Source: Microglena sp. YARC
Taxonomy: Eukaryota; Chlorophyta; Chlorophyceae; Chlamydomonadales; Chlamydomonadaceae
DNA length: 64,000 nucleotides
NCBI GenBank assembly: GCA_022414725.1
Contig: CM039462.1
Coordinates: forward strand, 12,813,610-12,877,609
Reading direction: 5' to 3'
Shown here: positions 55,901-64,000 of the stretch, one piece after another
How the letters are laid out: each line of letters begins with the position of its first letter
How positions within the stretch are numbered: the stretch's first letter is position 1
The notes under the pieces: generated by a model
What the model saw: the letters and a program-made list of their open reading frames with translations, nothing else
What the model was told of the DNA's origin: nothing
The model's database searches: none
Made by a program: the position numbers and the translations under genes

Positions 55901-58900
55901 TCATCATCATCATCATCATCATCAATTCATCATCGTGCCGCGATTGCTTCGCTAGGTTCGTAGACTAGTAGGGTTACATGGACACATTGTGCAGTCGCCC
56001 TGAATCATCCCCTAAAGGCCATAGGCTAAAGCCCTATTTGTAGCAGGATAGGAGCAGGACTGTTAGGGGGCCTGCCCCTACCACTCTTACCAGGAGCAGT
56101 GGCAGTGGCAGTGGCAGCCCCCCCCCCCCCCCCCCCCCCCCCCCTCTCCACTCACCTCTCCGCAGCCAGCTCGGTTTGCTGAGCCCCCCTTGCATGCCTT
56201 CATGTGCGCGTTCGCAAGTTCCAGGAACAGTCGACGGCTCAAACTGCCCATATAGATCTACATAGATAGGGGTGGGCGTCGGACAAGGGATATCGATACA
56301 TCTATCGGCTTCGCGAATATATATCTTTATAGATCTGTATAGACCGATGGATCTACATAGATCTATCGGTCTTTGCCTCTCCCTAATTATGTCATCATAT
56401 GATACCATTGTATGCCGTCAGTCTGACCAGGCTAAAGTTACCATTTATATACAATATCATATGATATCATAGTCGCCTTTGGTAAGCACCATACTATATC
56501 CCGGTCCCTTCTGAAACAGAATGGAGCTTGACAGGTGGACACCCTTGAACAAAGACAATTGGAATTTGCTTTGGGTCGCTTTCAGGCCTTGACTTAAATT
56601 AAGGGAACAGCAATATGATATAATATGATATCATATGATACCATTTTATGCTGTCAGTCTGACCAGGCTAAAGTTACCATATATATACAATATCATATCA
56701 TATCATAGTCGCCTTTGATAAGCACCATACTATATGCCGGTCCCTTCTGAAACAGAATGGAGCTTGACAGGTGGACACCCTTGAACAAATACATTTGGAA
56801 TTTGCTTTGGGTTGCTTTCAGGCCTTGACTTAAATTAAGGGAACGGCAATATGATATAATATGATATGATAAATATGATGTCATATGATTTCATGTCATC
56901 ATATGATATCATACGATTCCGGCAGTCTGACTAGGCTAAAGCTACCATGTATATAAAATATCATATGAATATATGATGCAATGTGTATGAAAGCATATGA
57001 TATCATATGATTACATATTTTCATAAATTGATATCCATAATATGATATCATGTATATAAAATATCACATGATGCAATTTGTATGAAATCATATGATATCA
57101 GTTACCTTTGGTCAACGTCATATGATATGCCGGTCCCTACAGCAACCGATTTGAGTAACCCTTGGGGGCTCCCGCCTCCTCTAGGGGGCTCCGCCCAAAA
57201 CAATGATGTCCTGTAAAAACTTCCATCTCATTAAAGCCTGTTGCAGGTAGCAGATTTGAGTTTGCAAGGGAAAGGGTCATCTTGAACAGATGCAATTTAC
57301 CTTTGTTCAATTACATCTGCTTGGTGATCGGGTAGGATTACAACTTCAAACAAGATAAACAGTGAACAACATCACCCACCCATATTGAGGCACTTAAGAA
57401 GCTGACATTGACCTTTGTTCAATTGACCTTTGTTCAGGTTGCTTGAAGGCCTTGACTTAAATATAGGGAACGGCAATATGATATCATATGATATCATATG
57501 ATGCCGGCAGTCCGAATAGGCCAAAGTTACCATGTTTATACAATGTCACATGGTGCAATTGACCTTTGTTCGGGTTGCTTGAAGGCCTTGACTTAAATAT
57601 AGGGAACGGCAATATGATATCATATGATATCATGCCATCATTTGATATCTTATGATGCCGGCAGTCCGAATGGGCCAAAGTTACCATGTATATACAATAT
57701 TGTATATACACATGGTGCAATATGTATGCTATCATATGATATCAAAGTCGCCTTGGGTAAACATCATATGATATGCCGGTCCCTGCTGTAACATATCTGA
57801 GTTTGAAAGATGAACACTCTTGAACAAATTCTATTGGAATTTGCTTTGGGTTGCGTTAATGCCTTGACATAAATCCCTTGGATTGTCAGAATTGCATTGC
57901 TTTGAATTTCAGTTTGAGCACTGTTATAGCTGTTCAGGGGATGAATTGGACAAACCGTTTCCGCGAGAACTCGTACTTCGTACTTCGTTGAGAATTTTGG
58001 CCTGGAAATACGAGAATTCTCGACAATTTGGCCTGGGATTCTCGACAATTCTCGAAGAAGTACGAACCGTATGTCCAGTTCATCCCCTGAATTGCTATAA
58101 CAAGAGAGGCAGACAGGCAGTCCACAGCTATATGCTGACAAGTACCAACCCACTACCATCCACCAACTACGCACCTTCACAATTAAAAAAAAAAAAATTG
58201 AGCACCAACCCACTACCACCCACCCACTACCCACCATTCACACTTTTTTTAATGTTAGTTTGAGCACCAAGCCAATACCACCCACCACTTTGAGCATCGA
58301 CCCAGTACCACCCACCACTTTGTTTTGAATTTCAGTTAGAGCACTACAATGTTTTGAATTTCAGTTTGAGCACCAACCCACTACCCCCCACCACTTTGTT
58401 TTGAATTTCAGTTTGAGCACCAACCCTGTGCCACCCACCACTTCGTTTTATTTTCAGTTTGAGCACCATTCCACTACCCACCTTCGAACTTTGTTTTGAA
58501 TTTCGGTTTGAGCACCAATCCACCACCACCCACCCACTACCCACCATTCACACTTTTGTTTTGAATTTCAGTTTGAGCACCGACCTAGTACCACACACCA
58601 CTTTGTTTTGAATTTCAGTTCGAGCACTACGATGTTTTGAATTTCAGTTTGAGCACCAACCCACTACCACCCACCACTTTGTTTTGGATTTCAGTTTGAG
58701 CACCAACCCTGTACCACCCACCACCTGTCTTTTAATTTCAGTTTGAGCACCAACCCACTACCACCCATCCACTACCCACCATTCACACACTGTCACACAG
58801 TCAAGCAAGCTCCAAGCATCCAGTTTGAGCACCCCCTGCACCACCCAATGCCACCAACTCTGCCACCCACCCACTTACCACTTGTACAAAAATCTACAAA

Positions 58901-59302
58901 CTTCAACCACCCACCACTTCAAACAAACCCTACCCACACCATACCATTCACACACCTCTACGCTGTCCCGCAAGCTCCAAGCAACCACCCAATACCACCA
59001 AATCTTCCTCCCACCCATCCACCCACCCTGCCACCACTTGCACAAAATCCCACAAACTTCGACCACCCACTACTTATAACAAACCCTACCCACGCCCCAC
59101 CATTCACACACTGCCACACAGTCCCGCAAGCTCCAAGCATCCAGTTCGAGCACCCCCTGCACCTCCCAATACTGCCAAAAATATACGAACTTCACTCACC
59201 CACCACTTACAACAAACCCTACCCCCGCCTACTACAAATTTGTTTCTGAAGGCATGTATTCAGATTATACCCCCCCCCCCACACACACACACCACCACCA
59301 CC

Positions 59303-59352
<50 letters not shown>

Positions 59353-62300
59353 CCACACAGTCCCGCAAGCTCCAAGCATCCATTTTGAGCACCCCCTGCA
59401 CCTCCCAATACCGCCAAAAATCTACAAATTTCAACCACCCACCACTTACAACAAACCCTACCCCTGCCCTACTGAAAATGTGTTGCTGAAGGGCATGTAT
59501 GCAGATTATACCCCCCCCCCCCCCCACCCCCCCCCACACACACACACTTCCACACAGTCCCGCAAGCTCCAAGCATCCATTTTGAGCACCCCCTGCACCA
59601 CCCAATACCGCCAAAAATCTACAAATTTCAACCACCCACCACTTAAAACAAACCCTACCCCTGCCCTACTATAAATTTGTTGCTGAAGGGCATGCAAGCA
59701 GATTATATCCCCACACCCCACCCCACACACACACAAATACACACACACACGTACACACACACGCACACACACTATCTCGCAGTCCCGCAAGCTCCGAGCA
59801 TCCAGTTCGAGCACCCCCTGCACCAGCACTACAAATACCGCAAAAAATCTACAAACTCCAACCAACCACCACTTCCGACAGACCCTACCCACGCACCCCC
59901 CCACCCCCCTACACACACTGTCACACAGTCCCGCAAGCTCCAAGCATCCAGTTCGAGCACCCCCTGCACCACCCCACCCCACCCCCCACACACACAAATA
60001 CACACACACACATACACACTGTCTCGCAGTCCCGCAAGCTCCAAGCATCCAGTTCGAGCACCCCTTGCACAATTCAAAGATACCAGCAGTTTGCCGTCTG
60101 CCCAATGTGGAGCTACAGTTTGAGCACCACGTGATGATGAGCAGTGCTATCAAGGAGGCAAGCTACAGCAGACTGCAACAGTAGGTTGGGGGCGGGACCG
60201 ATGGGTGGGTGGGTAGCAGTAGGGGTAGTGGTGGTGGGGTTGGTGGTGGTGGTGGGGTAGGTGGTGGGGGGGGAGTAAGGGTGGTGGGGGTAGGTGGTGG
60301 TGGGAATAGGGGTGGGGATGGGGCTGGGAGTAGGGTTGGTGGTTGTGGTGGTGGTGGTGGGGAGGACAAGTGCTCAACACGAAGTTTCAGTTTGAACACC
60401 ACGTGATGATGAGCAGGGCTTTCAAGGAGGCAAGCTACAGCAGACTGCAACCATAAGTTGGGAGTGGGACCGATGGGTGGGCCGGTATGAGTAGGGGAAG
60501 GTGGTGGGGTAGGTGGTGGTGGTGGTAGTTTAGGAGTAGGGGTGGTGTTGGTTGTAGGTTGGGAGTGGGACCGATGGGTGAGCCGGTATGAGTCTGTGTG
60601 GTGGTGGGGCAGGTGGTGGTGGTGGTGGTAGGTTAGGAGTGGAACCTATGGGTGGGAGGGTAGGAGTAGGGGTGGTGGTGGGGTAGGTGGTGGTGGAGGT
60701 AGGTGAGGAGTAGGGGTGGTGTTGGTTGTAGGTTGGGAGTGGGCCCGATGGGTGGGCCGGTATGAGTATGGGTGGTGGTGGTGTAGGTGGTGGTGGTGGT
60801 AGGTTAGGAGTGGAACCTATGGTTGGGAGGGTAGGAGTAGGGGTGGTGGTGGGGTAGGTGGTGGTGGTGGTAGGTTGGGAGTGGAACCGATGGGTGGGAA
60901 GGTAGGAGTAGGGGTGGTGGTGGGGTAGGTGATGGTGGTGGTGGTAGGTTAGGAGTGGGACCTATGGGTGGGAGGGTAGGAGTAGGGGTGGTAGTGGGGT
61001 AGGTGGTGGTGGTGGTAGGTTGGGAGTTGGACCGATGGGTGGGAGGGTAGGAGTAGGGTGGTGGTGGGGTAGGTGGTGGTGGTGGGGTAGGTGGTGGTGG
61101 TGTTAGGTTGGGAGTGGGACCGATGGGTGGGAGGGTAGGAGTAGGGGTGGTGGTGGGGTAGGTGGTGGTGATGTTAGGTTGGGAGTGGAACCTATGGGTG
61201 GGAGGGTAGGAGCAGGGGGGGTGGTGGGGTAGGTGGTGGTGGTGGTAGGTTAGGAGTGGAACCTATGGTTGGGAGGGTAGGAGTAGGGGTGGTGGTGGGG
61301 TAGGTGGTGGTGGAGGTAGGTGAGGAGTAGGGGTGGTGTTGGTTGTAGGTTGGGAGTGGGACCGATGGGTGGGCCGGTATGAGTATGGGTGGTGGTGGGG
61401 TAGGTGGTGGTGGTGGTAGGTTAGGAGTGGAACTTATGGGTGGGAGTGTAGGAGTAGGGTTGGTGGTGGGGTAGGTGGTGGTGGTGGTGGTAGGTTAGGA
61501 GTGGGACCTATGGGTGGGAGGGTAGGAGTAGGGGTGGTGGTGGGGTGGTGGTGGGGTAGGTGGTGTTGGTTGTAGGTTAGGAGTGGGACCTATGGGTGGG
61601 AGGGTAGGAGTAGGGTTGGTGGTGGGGTAGGTGGTGGTGGTGGTGGTGGTAGGTTAGGAGTGGGACCTATGGGTGGGAGGGTAGGAGTAGGGGTGGTGGT
61701 GGGGTAGGTGGTGGTGGTGGTGGTAGGTTAGGAGTGGGACCTATGGGTGGGAGGGTAGGAGTAGGGTTGGTGGTGGGTAGGTGGTGGTGGTGGTTGGTTG
61801 GGAGTGGGACCGATGGGTGGGTGGGTAGGGGAAGGGGTGGTGGGGTAGGTGGTGGTGGTGGTAGGTTGGGAGTGGAACCGATGGGTGGGAAGGTAGGAGT
61901 AGGGGTGGTGGTGGGGTAGGTGGTGGTGGTGGTTGGTTGGGAGTGGGACCGATGGGTGGGTGGGTAGGAGTAGGGGTGGTGGTGGGGTAGGTGGTGGTGG
62001 TGTTAGGTTGGGAGTGGGACCGATGGGTGGGAGGGTAGGAGTAGGGGTGGTGGTGGGGTAGGTGGTGGTGGTGGTGTTAGGTTAGGAGTGGAACCTATGG
62101 GTGGGAGGGTAGGAGTAGGGGTGGTGGTGGGGTAGGTGGTGGTGGTGGTTGGTTAGGAGTGGGACCGATGGGTGGGAGGGTAGGGGAAGGGGTGGTGGTG
62201 GGGTAGGTGGTGGTGGTGGTAGGTTAGGAGTGGAACCTATGGGTGGGAGGGTAGGAGTAGGGGTGGTGGTGGGGTAGGTGGTGGTGGTGGTTGGTTGGGA

Positions 62301-64000
62301 GTGGGACCGATGGGTGGGTGGGTAGGAGTAGGGGTTGTGGTGGGAGTATAAAAGTACACACACAAATACACCTTCATTGATAACAAAAATACACACACAA
62401 ATACACCTTCATAGATAACATAAGTGCACACAAAAATACACCTTCATTGATAACATAAGTGCACACAAAAATACACCTTCATTGATAACATAAGTGCACA
62501 CAAAAATAAACACAACGGACACCGTTCATTGTGTGTTAACACCAAAGTACACAAAATAAACACAAAAATACACCTTTATTGATTACAAAATACACACACA
62601 AATACACCTTCATTGATTACAAAAGTACACACAAAAAGACACACTCAGTAAATTGCAACCCCTTCTCCGGTGCCAGCGATTGCTAGCTGAGCAGTAGGTG
62701 CAGGCCCCTTTTGTAATTTTGTAATAAATAAATGTGTATTTGTGAGCACTTATGAGTATTCACAAAGAAAGCGTGTATTTTTGTGTGCATATATGTAAAT
62801 GAGTAAAATTGCCATCCCTTTCCAGGTGCCAGCGATTGCTAGCTGAGCAGTAGGTGCAGGCCCCTTTTGTAATTTTGTAATAAATAAATGTGTATTTGTG
62901 AGCACTTACGAGTATTCACAAAGAAAGCGTGTATTTTTGTGTGTATTTTGTGTGTATTTTTGGCGGAGCCCCCTCTTCAAGGGGGCGGGAGCCCCCAGGG
63001 TTACCCATTTGTCCGTTTGACTGACCAAAAAAATTCTTGCCCGCCCGACACGTCAGCCAACGGTCGCGTAACTAACTCGCTTCGGTCAGCTCCATCGTTG
63101 CCACCTTTTGTTCCTTTGCCAACACACTCCGCCAATTTTCTGCGTCGCTGGCGACGCTGCATAGAACTTGTTGTGTGTATTCTTGTGTGTATTCTTGTGT
63201 GTATTCTTGTGTGTGTACTTGTGTGTATTCTTGTGTGTATACTTGTGTGTATACTTGTGTGTATACTTGTGTGTATACTTGTGTGTATACTTGTGTGTAT
63301 ACTTGTGTGTATACTTGTGTGTATACTTGTGTGTATTCTTGTGTGTATTTTTGTCTGTATACTTGTGTGTATTCTTGTGTGTATACTTGTGTGTATTCTT
63401 GTGTGTATACTTGTGTGTATACTTGTGTGTATTCTTGTGTGTATTCTTGTATGTATACTTGTGTGTATACTTGTGTGTATACTTGTGTGTATTCTTGTGT
63501 GTATTCTTGTGTGTATTCTTGTGTGTATACTTGTGTGTATTCTTGTGTGTATTCTTGTGTGTATTCTTGTGTGTATTCTTGTGTGTATTCTTGTGTGTAT
63601 TCTTGTGTGTATTCTTGTGTGTATTCTTGTGTGTATTCTTGTGTGTATTCTTGTGTGTATACTTGTGTGTATTCTTGTGTGTATTCTTGTGTGTATTCTT
63701 GTGTGTATTCTTGTGTGTATTCTTGTGTGTATACTTGTGTGTATACTTGTGTGTATACTTGTGTGTATACTTGTGTGTATACTTGTGTGTATACTTGTGT
63801 GTATTCTTGTGTGTATTCTTGTGTGTATTCTTGTGTGTATTTTGTAAATTAGTACAATTGCCATCCCTTTCCAGGTGCCAGCGGTTGCTAGCTGATCAGG
63901 AGGTGCAGGCACGGGCCATTGATGCAGCTAGGGCCAACGTGGAAGCGCACTACTCCTATATAAGCAATTCCTACACTGCATTCAACAGCCGCTACAAATC
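51176..64000 (+). CDS. ATG11: ATG11/FIP200-type autophagy scaffold, N-terminal part, cut by window end
   Basis: Exons: 51176-51345, 51731-51854, 53156-53264, 60087-60180, 63875 to beyond 64000; borders are GT-AG and phases agree (2, 0, 1, 2). Residues about 38-98 form the ubiquitin-like N-terminal domain (LLVYCAMDGHTLELTVN, GYYKLPV), then EEPLILYNKMYIKPG, RLPNVELQFEHHVMMSSAIKE and CQRLLADQEVQARAIDAARAN, a block order matching plant ATG11 and related to FIP200. A Ser/Gly-rich 37-residue leader precedes the ubiquitin-like domain. ATG11/FIP200 proteins bridge the ATG1/ULK1 kinase to the autophagosome initiation site; helical coiled-coil regions should follow outside the window. Introns 3 and 4 are 6.8 and 3.7 kb and almost wholly arrays or mobile elements. 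An extra small exon in intron 3 cannot be excluded. Confidence 0.8.
51955..52210 (+). repeat. Two copies of ATG11 exon 2 3' end with donor
   Basis: The exon end GGCTCCAGGCTGGACCCCTC...GGGCTACTACAA (true donor at 51855) recurs at about 51957-52021 and 52145-52207. The second copy keeps a good donor (CCAGTG|GTGAGA); the first has lost it (GTGTTGAG). Splicing from the second copy instead of the first would add a frame-disrupting segment. Confidence 0.9.
52300..52580. repeat. Purine-rich (GGGGA)n low-complexity tract
   Basis: Almost pure G/A on the coding strand of ATG11 intron 2. No exon. Confidence 0.9.
52906..52982. repeat. GAT trinucleotide microsatellite, 25 units
   Basis: A perfect (GAT)n run inside ATG11 intron 2. 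The flank (AGGGAGCTGCCTAGAAGCTG at 52808-52830) is shared with 55858-55880, which also precedes a CAT/ATC run, suggesting the same mobile or recombining block. Confidence 0.95.
53265..53950 (+). repeat. Copies of ATG11 exon 3 3' end with donor, about five
   Basis: The exon end GATATCAAGGTTGCAG|GTAACAGTGTG is repeated as GATGTTAAGGTTGCAG|GTATCAGTGTG four times at about 93-bp spacing (53455-53760) and once more in altered form near 53805. Each unit also contains an AGTCCAGGGGTAGGCC-family core (TACGGGGGTAGGCCAAGTAG). GT and CCA simple repeats lie at 53320-53375. Confidence 0.88.
54340..54545 (-). mobile_element. tRNA-derived SINE-like copy C
   Basis: The minus-strand head has GGTCTAGTGGTAGACC (box A with perfect D-stem) and GGGGGTTCGACTCCCCC (box B in a perfect T-stem); the anticodon stem and acceptor stem do not form. 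The body and tail (CACCACGCCCCACCAGGCG) match copy A at 8850-9072. This is the best-preserved copy. Confidence 0.7.
54610..54720 (+). repeat. AGTCCAGGGGTAGGCC dispersed family, long copy
   Basis: It runs GTTACAGTCCAGGGGCAGGC through AAAGGGACTAGCCCAACCG to GATGAACTGAACCCCA. Another long copy is at 13925-14035. Shorter copies are at 15177, 20735, 26818, 27123, 27512, 27650, 53480-53800 and 53938, and inverted at 40735-40785 and 40960-41012. Confidence 0.75.
54930..55115 (+). mobile_element. GCGTCGC-family element, best-preserved copy
   Basis: It starts TATGCAGCGTCGCAAGCGAC and ends with GGGGGCTCCCACTCCC...GGGGGTCCGC. The internal sequence (GCGACGGGTGGCAACGGAAG) is shared with the other copies listed for the family. 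Confidence 0.8.
55164..57783. mobile_element. Cluster of ATATGATATC and AGATCTATA fold-back elements in ATG11 intron 3
   Basis: ATATGATATCATAT-type copies lie at about 55164-55330, 56395-56512, 56602-56745, 56838-57138, 57464-57560 (truncated) and 57602-57782, with ends AGGGAACGGCAATATGAT and ATATGATATGCCGGTCCCT. Several are joined by a conserved spacer of about 95 bp (ACAGGTGGACACCCTTGAAC, GGCCTTGACTTAAA), so element plus spacer was tandemly duplicated. Two elements with AGATCTATA words occupy about 55440-55540 and 56267-56393. A perfect 16-bp inverted repeat (AGCTTCTAGGCAGCTC and its complement) is at 55798-55813 and 55859-55874. C-run at 56119-56145. Confidence 0.75.
57923..58101. mobile_element. 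Fold-back element with GTTATAGC ends and CGAGAATTCTCG arms
   Basis: The left arm GTTATAGCTGTTCAGGGGAT and the right arm, read in complement as GTTATAGCAATTCAGGGGAT, match over about 35 bases. Inside, both arms contain self-complementary CGAGAATTCTCG words and GGCCTGG/CCAGGCC. The whole 179-bp unit could fold into one long hairpin. It sits exactly at a TTTCAGTTTGAGCAC repeat word. No coding capacity. Confidence 0.75.
58140..58800 (+). repeat. Array of TTTGAATTTCAG|TTTGAGCACCA units (exon-4-like acceptor word)
   Basis: About 12 units of 45-60 bp, each with TTTTGAATTTCAGTTTGAGC then CCACCCAC-rich spacer. CAGTTTGAGCACCA is an internal segment of ATG11 exon 4 (coding QFEHH), here preceded by a pyrimidine-rich 3'-splice-site-like sequence. 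Confidence 0.85.
58800..60065 (+). repeat. 150-200-bp array with CAAGCATCCAGTTCGAGCACC, about 8 units
   Basis: Units contain AGTCCCGCAAGCTCCAAGCA, then CCAGTTCGAGCACCCCCTGC, then AATACCGCCAAAAATCTAC and CA/CCCA runs. The QFEH-coding word and the TACC...GCC word both resemble parts of ATG11 exon 4 (60087-60180), which lies immediately downstream. Confidence 0.8.
60181..62345 (+). repeat. About 26 units of ~70 bp copied from the ATG11 exon 4 donor region
   Basis: The true donor CAACA|GTAGGTTGGGGGCGG and the next bases GGACCGATGGGTGGGTGG are reiterated as GTAGGTTGGGAGTGGGACCG to the end of intron repeats at 62345. At 60384-60453 there is also a second copy of exon 4 itself (ACACCACGTGATGATGAGCA ... 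GACTGCAACC) whose donor is altered to CATAAG. All units keep GTAGGT, a potential 5' splice site. Confidence 0.9.
62346..62640. repeat. 45-bp AATACACCTTCATTGATAAC array, about 6 units
   Basis: Units with ACACAAAAATACACCTTCAT repeat with small changes. AT-rich, intronic. Confidence 0.9.
62645..62905 (+). repeat. Two copies of ATG11 exon 5 5' end with acceptor
   Basis: GGTGCCAGCGATTGCTAGCT followed by GAGCAGTAGGTGCAGGC recurs at about 62667-62710 and 62832-62870 (the second with an intact TTTCCAG| acceptor). Both resemble the true exon start at 63875, but the exon codons become in-frame stops (TGA or TAG depending on frame), so use of either copy would truncate the protein. Confidence 0.9.
62960..63172 (-). 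mobile_element. GCGTCGC-family element inside the 12-bp array
   Basis: Same ends as the other copies. The 12-bp GTGTGTATTTTT-type repeat occurs on both sides, so the element either inserted into the array or the array grew at its edge. Confidence 0.75.
63173..63845. repeat. 12-bp array CTTGTGTGTATT / CTTGTGTGTATA, about 56 units
   Basis: Two unit types differing at one base pair position (ATTC versus ATAC) follow each other in blocks. Length variation is almost nil: nearly every unit is exactly 12 bp. It ends 30 bp before the exon 5 acceptor. Long open frames in both directions are artefacts. Confidence 0.97.

Noticed and set aside
63001..63912. Repetitive frames (CILV / HTRI types) of 225-319 codons
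   Set aside because: Direct result of a 12-bp repeat with no stop codon in most frames; it is intron sequence of the ATG11-type gene.

Overview
The window is eukaryotic nuclear DNA: genes are split by GT-AG introns, a chromodomain Ty3/gypsy retroelement and tRNA-derived SINE-like copies are present, and most of the sequence is tandem repeat. The organism cannot be named from this. A RAB6 GTPase, an LRRC40-type LRR protein and an ATG11/FIP200-type autophagy scaffold with a plant-like N-terminus fit a large, repeat-rich protist or alga, possibly of the green lineage. Many one-base length differences between near-identical repeat copies, mostly at 22-32 kb, suggest a long-read assembly with residual indels, so some exon frames there are approximate.

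Layout. 1-6.4 kb: a Ty3/gypsy chromodomain retroelement, its polyprotein broken by one in-frame stop, with a probable 3' LTR. 7.6-13.6 kb (minus): a MYND zinc-finger gene. 13.6-16.5 kb: dispersed repeats, a SINE-like copy and a pure tetranucleotide array. 18.1-38.9 kb (minus): an LRRC40-type gene of about ten recognisable exons with a Gln/Gly/Pro-rich N-terminus. 38.9-41.9 kb: intergenic repeats. 41.9-50.5 kb (minus): a complete seven-exon RAB6 gene coding for 212 residues. 50.5-51.2 kb: a shared divergent promoter interval. 51.2 kb to the window end (plus): the first five exons of an ATG11/FIP200-type gene, cut by the window edge. RAB6 (Golgi/endosome traffic) and ATG11 (autophagy initiation) are head to head; LRRC40 and the MYND gene lie downstream of RAB6 on the same strand.

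The main unexpected signal is how the introns are built. At almost every exon of all four genes, the neighbouring intron holds a tandem array whose unit contains the end of that exon plus its splice site. Exon 3' ends with their donors are reiterated into the downstream intron; exon 5' ends with their acceptors are reiterated into the upstream intron; some whole exons are copied. The arrays range from one or two copies (RAB6 exons 5 and 6) to about 35 copies (LRRC40 exon 3) and account for much of the gene length. The window also holds several families of short fold-back elements whose bodies are built from different self-complementary words, one SINE-like family, and other dispersed repeats that sometimes carry their own internal expansions.
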